NCBI GenBank assembly: GCA_012837425.1
Contig: DURE01000026.1
Span: 1-42,164, forward strand
DNA: 42,164 nucleotides
Direction: 5' to 3'
Source of the DNA: Clostridiales bacterium
Lineage (GTDB): Bacteria > Bacillota > Clostridia > Oscillospirales > CAG-272
The position numbers were made by a program, and so were the translations under genes. Below, piece after piece: positions 34,656 through 41,664 of the stretch. Position 1 is the first letter of the stretch. Each line of letters starts with the position of its first letter. The notes beneath the pieces were generated by a model, which worked only from the letters and a program-made list of their open reading frames with translations, was not told where the DNA came from and ran no database searches.

Positions 34656-34672
34656 TTGTACAGGTTGTACAA
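34656..34672. promoter_or_regulatory. Palindromic operator-like site upstream of the ABC ATPase gene
   Basis: TTGTACA-GGT-TGTACAA is a perfect 7-bp inverted repeat with a 3-base centre. It lies 131 bases before the ATPase start and about 55 bases upstream of a candidate -10 TACAAT (34728-34733). This fits binding by a dimeric regulator that I cannot identify. Confidence 0.35.
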
Positions 34673-34802
34673 ACAACGCTTAGAAATTTTGGGGAAATAA
34701 CATCTTCCATTTTAATCGATTATTTGATACAATATATGTTGTTAAAAACCCATGTCCCGAATTCTGCCCGAGTGGCAGCATCGGACCAAGGAAGGAGCAT
34801 TT

Positions 34803-35918
34803 ATGGCAAGCTTATCATTTAGACACGTGTATAAGAAGTTCCCCGGCGGCGTTACCGCCGTGTCCGACTTCACTCTTGAGGTTAAAGACAAAGAATTTCT
34901 CGTTCTCGTAGGCCCTTCGGGCTGCGGAAAAACCACCACTCTCCGCATGATTGCGGGACTTGAGGAGATAACCGAGGGCGAGCTGTTTATCGGCGACCAG
35001 CTGGTCAACGACATTGCCCCCAAGGACAGAAAAATCGCAATGGTGTTCCAGAACTACGCGCTGTATCCCCATATGTCGGTTTTTGAAAATATGTCCTTCG
35101 GGCTCAAGCTCAGCAAAACCCCGAAGGAGGAGATCAAGCGCCGCGTCGAGGAGGCCGCAAGAATTCTTGATATTGTCCACCTGCTTGACAGAAAGCCGAA
35201 AGCCCTCTCAGGCGGTCAGAAGCAGCGTGTGGCGCTGGGTCGTGCAATTGTCCGCAATCCCAAGGTCTTCTTGCTCGACGAGCCGCTCTCAAACCTTGAC
35301 GCGAAACTCCGTGCGGCGATGAGAACCGAGCTTATCAAGCTTCATCAGAGCATCGGTACCACCTTCATATACGTTACCCACGACCAGGTTGAGGCTATGA
35401 CCATGGCGACAAGAATCGTCGTTATGAAGGATGGACTCATTCAGCAGGTCGATACCCCGCAGAACCTCTATGACTACCCCTGCAACCTCTTCGTCGCGGG
35501 ATTCATCGGGACGCCGCAGATGAACTTTATAAATGGCACACTCGAAAAGAAGGGCGAGGACATTTTCTTCAACTTTGAGGACAAATCAGTGAAGCTGCCC
35601 GCCGAGAAGGCCAACAATCCCGCCATTAAGGATTACATAGGGCGAGAAGTTATCCTCGGCATCAGACCCGAGTGCATCCACGATGAGCCGGTCCACATTT
35701 CGACCTTCAAGGACAGCGTTATCGATGCATATGTCGACGTCACCGAGCTCATGGGCGCTGAGATTTATCTTTACCTCAAGGTCGGAGAAGAAACATCGCT
35801 CATTTCGCGTGTTTCCTCGCGTTCGACCTCAAGGGCAGGCGACACCATCAAGGTTGCCTTCGATATGTCGAGAATTATCCTTTTCGACAAGGACACCGAG
35901 CGCTTCATAATTCACTGA
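34803..35918 (+). CDS. ugpC: UgpC/MsmK-type sugar ABC transporter ATPase
   Basis: The cytosolic ATPase of carbohydrate importers. Walker A GPSGCGKTTTLRM, Q-loop MVFQNYALYPHMSV, signature LSGGQKQRVALGRA, Walker B VFLLDEPLSNLD and switch His VTHD are all intact. The last 130 residues form the MalK-like TOBE/regulatory domain. The start is ATG 34803 after GGAGC, giving 371 residues. No permease or binding protein is nearby. In Bacillota such lone ATPases often serve several sugar importers encoded elsewhere, so this is probably a shared energiser. Base composition is smoother and closer to that of highly expressed genes. Confidence 0.93.
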   Translation: MASLSFRHVYKKFPGGVTAVSDFTLEVKDKEFLVLVGPSGCGKTTTLRMIAGLEEITEGELFIGDQLVNDIAPKDRKIAMVFQNYALYPHMSVFENMSFGLKLSKTPKEEIKRRVEEAARILDIVHLLDRKPKALSGGQKQRVALGRAIVRNPKVFLLDEPLSNLDAKLRAAMRTELIKLHQSIGTTFIYVTHDQVEAMTMATRIVVMKDGLIQQVDTPQNLYDYPCNLFVAGFIGTPQMNFINGTLEKKGEDIFFNFEDKSVKLPAEKANNPAIKDYIGREVILGIRPECIHDEPVHISTFKDSVIDAYVDVTELMGAEIYLYLKVGEETSLISRVSSRSTSRAGDTIKVAFDMSRIILFDKDTERFIIH

Positions 35919-35929
35919 TAGACAACACC

Positions 35930-35966
35930 AAAAGCGGCTGCAGGGCAGCCGCTTTTGAGTTTCTTG
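35930..35966 (+). terminator. Intrinsic terminator after the ABC ATPase gene
   Basis: AAAAGCGGCTGC/GCAGCCGCTTTT (35930-35941, 35945-35956) with an AGG loop. The U-tract is in the descending arm, followed by GAGTTTCTT. The matching A-run makes it potentially bidirectional. Confidence 0.8.
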
Positions 35967-36117
35967 TGGGTCTCCGCCCCCGCACCCCCGAAAAAGAACG
36001 CACGGGGGCGCTGCCCCCATACCCCTCTCAAGGAATTAAAAAAAGTTCCTTGAGAATCTCAAAAGATCTAAATAATCAAATCGCTAATACTGTAGCGCGG
36101 GAGCCCATATCCCGCGC
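35967..36117. repeat. Dispersed intergenic hairpin repeat, copy 5
   Basis: G/C blocks (CCGCCCCCGCACCCCC, then GGGGGCGCTGCCCCC) lead into CTCAAGGAATTAAAAAAAGTTCCTTGAG (36026-36052), whose outer arms are perfect. After ATCGCTAAT comes the second module GTAGCGCGGGAGCCCATATCCCGCGC (36093 to about 36118), ending at the stop of the convergent TauE gene. Confidence 0.8.
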
Positions 36118-36855
36118 TCATAAAACCGACATCGCAATATTGACAACCCCGCTTGCCGCCATCATTGCATAGACAAGCTTTTTTATAAGGCCTGCATTGA
36201 GCTTGCCGCAAACCTTTTTCCCGGCATAAACGCCGGCGAGCATTCCGGCAGCACCAAACAGCCAGAAAATCAAAACACTGCCACTGACAAAACCGGCGGC
36301 CGCCTTTATGGCGGTATTGAAGAGATTTGTAAGGGCGAAATAAGCCTGGATGGTGGCTAAATACCTGTTGACATCGTTCTCGGATTCCATGAAATACACC
36401 ACGACCGGCGGGCCGCCCATTGCAAACAGGCCGCTCATAATCCCCGACAAGCCCCCTGAAGCAAGACCGCCGTACCAGGTGGGTTTTATATGTATTCTGT
36501 CCGAGAAAAACATAAGGTAAACACTGAGCAGTATAAGAAAGACACCGAGCAGAACCCGGAGCAGCGCGTCCTCCTGCCCGCTCATAAAGCGCACCGCAAA
36601 AAAGGAGGCTGCAACCGACGCGCAGGAGGGAAGTATAAGGTTTTTCCAGTCAACAAGCCTGAAAAGAGAGGCGGTTACCACAAGACAGGACAGGAGCGAC
36701 AACATACCTGCCAGCGCATTGGCCGCCTTATATGAGCTGAGCAGATGCGGCAGGAAGATCATGGCAAAAATGCCGAATCCGAATCCGGTTATCCGCTGCA
36801 GAAGGCTGCCGAAAAAGCTGACAAGTACTACAAAAATGTATTCCATAAGGTGCAT
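36118..36855 (-). CDS. TauE/SafE-family membrane transporter
   Basis: A 245-residue membrane protein with about eight hydrophobic segments. Both halves carry the family's Gly-rich signature: FFGSLLQRITGFGFGIFAMIFLP at the N-terminus and LASGGLSGIMSGLFAMGGPPVVVYF in the middle. TauE/SafE proteins move sulfite, sulfonates or organic anions out of the cell, and the substrate here is unknown. The start is uncertain between ATG 36855 and 36846; the second has a GGA at better spacing. A perfect consensus promoter and a palindrome lie upstream. The 3' end abuts the hairpin repeat. Confidence 0.85.
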   Translation of the reverse strand: MHLMEYIFVVLVSFFGSLLQRITGFGFGIFAMIFLPHLLSSYKAANALAGMLSLLSCLVVTASLFRLVDWKNLILPSCASVAASFFAVRFMSGQEDALLRVLLGVFLILLSVYLMFFSDRIHIKPTWYGGLASGGLSGIMSGLFAMGGPPVVVYFMESENDVNRYLATIQAYFALTNLFNTAIKAAAGFVSGSVLIFWLFGAAGMLAGVYAGKKVCGKLNAGLIKKLVYAMMAASGVVNIAMSVL

Positions 36856-36878
36856 TCCGCCACATTATACATAATAGA

Positions 36879-36932
36879 GTTGAACTTGAGTCCAACAGAC
36901 GAAATTATACCATGCGGCATTCAAATTGTCAA
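36879..36932 (-). promoter_or_regulatory. Consensus promoter and operator-like palindrome of the TauE gene
   Basis: Minus strand TTGACA (36932-36927), 17 bases, TATAAT (36909-36904). Just past the predicted start of transcription lies GTTGGACT-CA-AGTTCAAC (36896-36879), an imperfect 8-bp inverted repeat. A repressor bound there would block initiation, so the strong promoter is probably held off until an inducer is present. Confidence 0.7.
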
Positions 36933-37020
36933 ACTGGGCAGGTGTTTTTCGTAACGGAGCCGACCTTCCGGCAGGCAAAAACATAAGCATGCAATGCCGC
37001 CATAATATGAATGATATAGC

Positions 37021-37077
37021 AAAAGCAGGGCATGGCCCTGCAAAAATGAAAATGCAGACATCACGTATGTGGTGTCT
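37021..37077 (-). terminator. Tandem terminators of the cyclic-di-GMP-linked operon
   Basis: After the HEPN gene the minus strand has an AGACACCAC/GTGATGTCT hairpin (about 37077-37056) followed by a T-rich run. A second hairpin GCAGGGC-CAT-GCCCTGC with TTTT (37041-37021) comes next. The second is the stronger terminator. Confidence 0.7.
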
Positions 37078-37111
37078 GTTTCTTGTTGTTGCTGCTTTGT
37101 GCGGTGTCAAG

Positions 37112-37561
37112 TCACCTGTCGTCCCCGGCGCCGGGACCAAAGGTCTTAAGCCAGGATATCACCCTCTTGGCTTTCTCAAGCACTTCGAGGGCGGTGTTCT
37201 CTTCGATGAAGCGGTCGAGTGTTTTCTGGTAGGAGAAGGGGTAGTCGTTTATCCGGTAGTATGTGATGTCTATTATCAGGTCAAGGTATTCCTCTTTCTC
37301 GGCTTTGAAGCGCTGGCCTCCCTCGGTGGCCGAGAAGGTCTGATTGCCGCCAAGCCTGTTCATCAGGAAAACCAGATTGTCGGATTTGGGGGTCTCTTTG
37401 TTCGTGTTGTATACTATTAGCCCTTTTAGCAGTCGCCCGATAGCGGTGTGACAAATAGAGGCAACATACATCCACCGCTTGGCCTTGACCATATCCTCGG
37501 CGGTTCCCATATCGTAGTCTGATATCATTTCCCAGTAGCGATATTTTTCGGTAGCCGTCAT
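37112..37561 (-). CDS. HEPN-domain protein
   Basis: The 149-residue, all-helical product matches the HEPN fold. It reads SDYDMGTAEDMVKAKRWMYVASICHTAIGRLLKGLIV, then a Pro/Ser loop and NLVFLMNRLG, then ITYYRINDYP, which stands where many HEPN proteins have the ARYPD motif. The ribonuclease motif Rx4-6H and the RX4HXY motif of HepT toxins are not seen, so it may bind RNA or nucleotides without cutting. Its ATG overlaps the HD-GYP stop (ATGA), giving strict translational coupling. It is the last gene of the riboswitch-controlled operon. An MNT partner is two genes upstream, not adjacent as usual. Confidence 0.75.
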   Translation of the reverse strand: MTATEKYRYWEMISDYDMGTAEDMVKAKRWMYVASICHTAIGRLLKGLIVYNTNKETPKSDNLVFLMNRLGGNQTFSATEGGQRFKAEKEEYLDLIIDITYYRINDYPFSYQKTLDRFIEENTALEVLEKAKRVISWLKTFGPGAGDDR

Positions 37562-38415
37562 TTGTTATCTTCCTCCTCCCCGGATGTAATTATGTTGACA
37601 TGGTTGTTGCACAACTTATATATCTCGCCGCTGTCCACCAGCTTTTTTAGAGCCCTTACCGCGCGCATATCGTAAAGGTCGGGCATTCCGAGCAGTTCCT
37701 CCACCGCGTCCTTGAAATTCTTGGGGGAATTGTAGGGGCGCTTGGTAGTTATGGCGTCAAAGGAGTCGGCAACCGCAATTATCCGGGACTCGAGCGGTAT
37801 CTGGTCACCGAAGATTCCCTGGGGATAACCCGAACCATTAAGCCGCTCGTGGTGGCAGAGCACAATATTAGCGATTTCCTCCCCGAAGTTGGGCTCCACA
37901 AGCTCTTTTGAATGTATAGGGTGCTTGTATATGGCCTTGGACTCCTCGGGAGTGAGCTTGTCGGGCTTTTGCAGGATATGGTCCGGGATATAACATTTCC
38001 CGACATCATGGAACAGAGCCGACAGCGCAAGTTTTTCAACAATTGATGTGCTGCACTTCATGTTGCGGCTGATTGCGATTGCGTAATTTGTCACATGCTC
38101 GCAGTGGGTTTTGGTGTAGTGGTCCTTTTCGTCTACCTTTTTTATCAGTTCGTCAAGATTGCTGAAGTACATTTTTACACGATTGAACATCGGTTTTGAT
38201 GTAACGTAAATAAAGGTGACGGGGACATTGCACCGCATCAGTATCGTATTTTTTATGTTGGAAAAAGAAAAAAAATCATTTTTTCCAAGCTTTACGGTTT
38301 CCTTCTCGGATTCAAGAATCAAATCCCCTTCTATTATGTAGACATGCTCGCAAACATCCGCATCCTCTGCAGGAGTAAGCATTACAACATTGTTGGCGTT
38401 TATAGTTTGCAACAT
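37558..38415 (-). CDS. Cupin-like plus HD-GYP domain protein, predicted cyclic-di-GMP phosphodiesterase
   Basis: Residues 1-75 look like a small beta-barrel (cupin) sensor (CEHVYIIEGDLILES, then DFFSFSNIKNTIL). Residues 90-285 are an HD-GYP domain: His104/His107, HDVGK (136-140), KHPIHSKEL, CHHERLNGSGYPQG (GYP at 196-198) and IIAVADSFDAITT (Asp217). All metal ligands expected for cyclic-di-GMP hydrolysis are present. From the ATG at 38415 the N-terminus is too short. The frame stays open for 35 more codons, back to a strong AAGGAGGAG (38531-38523) followed by ATT (38520) and ATA (38517) codons with no ATG, GTG or TTG. The real start is probably one of those, giving about 320 residues. Confidence 0.85.
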   Translation of the reverse strand: MLQTINANNVVMLTPAEDADVCEHVYIIEGDLILESEKETVKLGKNDFFSFSNIKNTILMRCNVPVTFIYVTSKPMFNRVKMYFSNLDELIKKVDEKDHYTKTHCEHVTNYAIAISRNMKCSTSIVEKLALSALFHDVGKCYIPDHILQKPDKLTPEESKAIYKHPIHSKELVEPNFGEEIANIVLCHHERLNGSGYPQGIFGDQIPLESRIIAVADSFDAITTKRPYNSPKNFKDAVEELLGMPDLYDMRAVRALKKLVDSGEIYKLCNNHVNIITSGEEEDNK

Positions 38416-38547
38416 AACTTCAGTGCCGTGGCTTTCTCCCAGCAGTGTAAGCTGTGCTTTGTTAAGCCCCGGAAAATAATCTTTTCCGGCGCGCTTAATT
38501 GTAACCCCCTTTATTATAATGACTCCTCCTTCCGAGAAAGCTTGAAT

Positions 38548-38901
38548 TCAGATGTATGATATATCCCGTCCGTATTCGACTATTTCCTCTACTATGCCTA
38601 TCGGATTGTCAAGCGACGAGGCGGTAAATATCAGAATCTGAATATCAAAGTTGTATTTCGCAGCACAGCGGACGGCTTGTCTGAAAATCATGAGCATTTT
38701 GCCCGCTGCCGAATTACGGACAAAGACAGCGATATCAATATCGCTGTCCTTGCCGTAGGTTCCCCTGCTGTATGATCCGAATAAAACGACCGAAACGATG
38801 TCTTCAATAGATATAAGTTCATTTTTCAGATTTTTTAGCATTGCGAGGATATCCGGCGGGACAATCGGGCATTGCTCATCGTATCTGACGACTGCTACCA
38901 T
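38548..38901 (-). CDS. MNT-type minimal nucleotidyltransferase
   Basis: This 117-residue protein has the minimal nucleotidyltransferase fold. The active-site motif FGSYSRGTYGKDSDIDIAVFV gives Gly42-Ser43 and the metal Asps 54 and 56. The third Asp is at about 86 in NFDIQILIF. MNT proteins often act as antitoxins that AMPylate or otherwise neutralise a HEPN toxin; a HEPN protein is encoded two genes downstream. It begins 13 bases after the secreted-protein stop with a weak ribosome-binding site, so expression probably depends on upstream translation. A generic nucleotidyltransferase without a toxin partner is the alternative. Confidence 0.85.
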   Translation of the reverse strand: MVAVVRYDEQCPIVPPDILAMLKNLKNELISIEDIVSVVLFGSYSRGTYGKDSDIDIAVFVRNSAAGKMLMIFRQAVRCAAKYNFDIQILIFTASSLDNPIGIVEEIVEYGRDISYI

Positions 38902-38914
38902 TCCGAATTATTAA

Positions 38915-39295
38915 TCATTCTTCACCAATCGGAATAACGATTATCGGGTCGATTTCAACAAGCTGGCCGCCGACTTCATATGTGACATATTCGCAAACCG
39001 CGTCAAATCCGAGGGCGTTAATAACGGCAATCGCTGCTGATGAAATCGCGTTGGTTGCGGTGACAAGCGCCTGAATATTGGGGTTGGGCATGGCCTGGAA
39101 TACAGCGACAAGCCTTTCGATCTGGGCGTTTGCTACGTCGGCGATGGCCTGAGCGAGTTGGAACTTGATTTCCTCTACCCTGTTGAGCACCTTGATGCCG
39201 GGGTTGCTCACTGCGGCGGAAGCGGGCAGAGAGAGTGCCGTTGCGAGCATTGTGGCGGTGAGGACGATGATGATGACTTTCTTCAGGCTTTTCAT
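38915..39295 (-). CDS. Small secreted protein, first gene of the cyclic-di-GMP riboswitch operon
   Basis: I do not recognise the family. A clear signal peptide (MKSLKKVIIIVLTATMLATA with cleavage near ASA-A at about 27) gives a mature protein of about 99 residues. This is mostly helical (VEEIKFQLAQAIADVANAQI, then a second helix) and ends with a hydrophobic, acidic tail IDPIIVIPIGEE. A perfect AAGGAGG seven bases before the ATG indicates strong translation once the riboswitch lets transcripts through. Cyclic-di-GMP-I riboswitches often control surface or secreted proteins, which fits. No LPxTG or lipobox is seen. Confidence 0.75.
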   Translation of the reverse strand: MKSLKKVIIIVLTATMLATALSLPASAAVSNPGIKVLNRVEEIKFQLAQAIADVANAQIERLVAVFQAMPNPNIQALVTATNAISSAAIAVINALGFDAVCEYVTYEVGGQLVEIDPIIVIPIGEE

Positions 39296-39311
39296 TGGTA
39301 TTAACCTCCTT

Positions 39312-39350
39312 AAAATAAAAAATTTTAGATGATAATGCCAATCACCTAAA
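39312..39350 (-). terminator. Riboswitch expression-platform terminator
   Basis: Minus strand TTTAGGTGAT (39350-39341), loop TGGCATT, ATCATCTAAA (39333-39324), one G-U pair in a 10-bp stem, then ATTTTTTATTTT (39323-39312). It ends directly at the AAGGAGG of the first gene and starts about 30 bases after the aptamer, so ligand binding can plausibly decide termination. Whether ligand turns the operon on or off is not clear by eye. Confidence 0.75.
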
Positions 39351-39380
39351 TACTAAACCCATATGTAGTTATGAAGTTTA

Positions 39381-39472
39381 ATATCGGTAACTGGCTGCCA
39401 TAGGCGGGTACCCGCCCTTAGACCCTGTAGCTTCGCGCCCCTGCCTTTCGACAAGTTAGCCTTTGCGTGGGG
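39381..39472 (-). ncRNA. Cyclic-di-GMP-I (GEMM-I) riboswitch aptamer
   Basis: The minus-strand RNA carries the GEMM-I landmarks in order. These are CACGCAAAGGCTAAC (39469 onward), a helix capped by a GAAA tetraloop (TCGAAAGGC), GGGGCGCGAAGC, GGGTCTAAGG (tetraloop-receptor side), a variable hairpin GGCGGGTACCCGCC, and the closing TATGGCAGCCAGTTACCG (ending near 39385). ATATC before and GATAT after can form the P1 stem. A promoter lies just upstream and a terminator just downstream. The assignment is from memory of the consensus, not from a covariance model. Confidence 0.85.
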
Positions 39473-39492
39473 ATATGTGCATATCCATGATA

Positions 39493-39521
39493 ATATTACC
39501 ATCATTTTTTATGCTTGTCAA
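39493..39521 (-). promoter_or_regulatory. Promoter of the riboswitch operon
   Basis: Minus strand TTGACA (39521-39516), 17 bases, TAATAT (39498-39493). Transcription should begin near 39486, just before the aptamer. Confidence 0.85.
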
Positions 39522-39649
39522 TATAATTTATAATTTTATCTGAAATTTTTTATATTTTTTCGCATCTTGTTTCGAATTTTATGAAAAACCTATCATTCTC
39601 CATAAAATTCCTCAGGGCGGGCTTGCAGAGCACCCCGCATTGCGGCAGG

Positions 39650-39673
39650 ATTAGCCCGGCTCGCCGGGCTAAT
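39650..39673. other. Perfect inverted repeat between divergent promoters
   Basis: ATTAGCCCGGC-TC-GCCGGGCTAAT has 11-bp arms. An A-run follows on the plus strand, so neither strand gives a terminator with a T-tract. The flanking 39550-39740 DNA is AT-rich and shows no gene. Confidence 0.5.
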
Positions 39674-39746
39674 ATAAAAAAATCCGTAATTTGCGGCTTA
39701 TTTTTCGCGAAAATATCAAAATAGGAAAATATATTACAAAATACTA

Positions 39747-39775
39747 TTGCATTCTTCAAGGATAAATGATATAAT
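39747..39775 (+). promoter_or_regulatory. Promoter of the DUF3795-containing gene
   Basis: TTGCAT (39747-39752), 17 bases, TATAAT (39770-39775), 33 bases before the ATG. Confidence 0.75.
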
Positions 39776-39807
39776 TATTCCAAAACAGGGATATTGAGGT
39801 TGAGCAA

Positions 39808-40914
39808 ATGACCGCATACGATCTGATGATAAGGACAAATCACCGAATGATATGCGGCGGGGACATACCGGACAGAGAAAAATCATACATCGCGCGCCGG
39901 CTGCTCGATGCGAGGAGCAGTTCTGCAAGGGTTAAGCGGTTTTATGACGATGTCAGATGTTCGGGGGTCATCGAAAACACAAGCCGCATATATCCCGAGT
40001 TTTATATTCCGCCGCACAATGGAAAAAAGCTCAGAACCGTCACGGGTCAGCTGCCTAAAACGCAGATATTGTCCTCAAACATGTACGAGCTTGAGATTCT
40101 GCGGCTGCTTGTACTGTTTGCCCCCGAGCGGACCGAGGTCAGAGAAATGGTCGGGCGGACGCTTGCCCGTCTGCGTACCACCTGCTTCGGCGCCGGGGGG
40201 TGTATTGGCGGAGAGTGCCATGACACCTTACTTGTCGTGCTGCGCTTTATTGCGGCCGCCGCCCCCTGGGATATGCGCTGGATGCGCAATCTCATATACA
40301 AATTCAACCGTGGGGCCGGCAAAAGAAAAAGCCCGCGGGCTCTGCTCTGGTATTATTGGCTATGCCTGTCCGAGCTGCCGCCGCTTGTCGCGGTCTCCGA
40401 ACTCAAAAGAAACAGAGAGCGGGTGCTCAGAACGCTTGAACGCCTTGACAGGCAGGGCGCGCTAATCCGCGGGGAGGCCGACCGGGAAAGGCAGACAGTA
40501 GGCTGCTGCATTATGCGGAATCTGCTTTGCGGCATGGCCGAATACGGGTACATAAAGGGCCGCCGGCCTTATGTCGATGCCGATGACGGCCGGCTGCATT
40601 TTGATATGTCCCGGCAGATAGTCACCGCCGAGAACGTATCTCCCTGCGGCAGAAGCTGTGACTTTTGCAATTACCGGCGTGAGGGGGCATGCCGGGGCTG
40701 CCGGCAGATCGGGGGGCGGGAGGTTGCGTTATGGAGAAACGGGTGCAAAATTTATGCCTGCTCACTTGAGCATTTTGCCTGGCATTGCGGGCTGTGCGAG
40801 GAGTTCCCCTGCAATTTGTACTTAAGGGCAACTGCTGCGTGTGGTCAGACGGGGCTTGAGGAGCTCAGAAGGCTTGCCGGAAAAGATAACAATATGAAAG
40901 AAATTGAGCGATGA
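39808..40914 (+). CDS. Cys-rich DUF3795-like protein with helical N-terminal domain
   Basis: The first 270 residues are basic and helical, with no family I recognise; FAPERTEVREMVGRTLARL could be a repeat-type helix pair. Residues 277-340 match the DUF3795 cysteine pattern: SPCGRSCDFCNYRREGACRGC, then CKIYACSLEHFAWHCGLC, then EEFPCNLY. About ten Cys in 60 residues suggest a zinc or Fe-S site. DUF3795 function is unknown. A GAGG lies seven bases before the ATG, and a good promoter is upstream. It is transcribed away from the riboswitch operon. The predicted protein has no signal peptide. Confidence 0.75.
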   Translation: MTAYDLMIRTNHRMICGGDIPDREKSYIARRLLDARSSSARVKRFYDDVRCSGVIENTSRIYPEFYIPPHNGKKLRTVTGQLPKTQILSSNMYELEILRLLVLFAPERTEVREMVGRTLARLRTTCFGAGGCIGGECHDTLLVVLRFIAAAAPWDMRWMRNLIYKFNRGAGKRKSPRALLWYYWLCLSELPPLVAVSELKRNRERVLRTLERLDRQGALIRGEADRERQTVGCCIMRNLLCGMAEYGYIKGRRPYVDADDGRLHFDMSRQIVTAENVSPCGRSCDFCNYRREGACRGCRQIGGREVALWRNGCKIYACSLEHFAWHCGLCEEFPCNLYLRATAACGQTGLEELRRLAGKDNNMKEIER

Positions 40915-41049
40915 AACAAATGTCCGGAAAGGGGGCTGCGATATGCCGCCGCAGCCCGCAGAAGCATCCGGGGTTCCTATTGACGCGCAGATTTGGCATC
41001 GGGAGGGATTAATTGTAGGGTTCCTTCCTTTTGACCTTATCGTTAATCG

Positions 41050-41664
41050 TTAATCATACGGATTTATATAATACACACCTCCGGTTAATATGTTTATCCG
41101 CATTATTTTTATTTTTGTTCCACTGTTGCTTTGATAGCAATCCGAATCGGTAAAAACACCATCACTGTCGGAATCAGTCCAGTCAGTATATGTGGCATAT
41201 ACATAGTTACCGATGGCATGCCACTCGATGAATCTCATATTTGCGTATTCACCTTCAAATTTCCAGACCAGCTCATCGCCGCTTCCGTCATGCGCGCATC
41301 TTCTCAACTCGCTGCCTGTCAGGACCAACTCGCTTGACTATATGGATTTTGACTGTAGTTTACCAACAGTTATTTTATCATATGTTAGGTAATAGATGTA
41401 ATTTGTCGTAAGCTTCCACGACCATGCGTCGACGTTAAGAGCGGTTTGGTCGCTGCCGTCTATATTCATACTGAAAAGAGATATGCTCCCGTCACTGTTT
41501 TTTTCTTCCCAGAAAATCCGTCTGCCGTCCGTTAACATTTGATCGGAAAATTTTCCTTCTACGACGGTTTTCTTTTCTTTCAAGTCATAATCGGTGGAAT
41601 ATACAGATTTCAAATCGCTGAAATGTTTGCTTCGGCCTCGGATACCTTTGTGTAAGTTTCCCAT
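41050..41664 (-). pseudogene. DUF5050-like fragment with in-frame TAG
   Basis: One reading frame is broken by a single TAG at 41340-41338. The part before it reads DLKEKKTVVEGKF, MLTDGRRIFW and SLFSMNIDGSDQTALN; the part after reads LRRCAHDGSGDELVWKFEG and IKIMRINILTGGVYYINPYD. The IDGSD and DGSGDELV repeats are the propeller-like units of DUF5050 secreted proteins. The true N-terminus, with any signal peptide, is missing, and the 5' end runs into a transposase N-terminal fragment. A decayed gene is most likely; TAG read-through or a sequencing error is less so. Confidence 0.65.

Noticed and set aside
37112-38901. Calling the HEPN protein a confirmed toxin
   Set aside because: The Rx4-6H and RX4HXY motifs of toxic HEPN ribonucleases are not visible, so only the fold is claimed.
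39650-39673. Inverted repeat as an intrinsic terminator
   Set aside because: It is followed by an A-run on the plus strand and preceded by Ts on the minus strand, so no U-tract follows the stem on either RNA.
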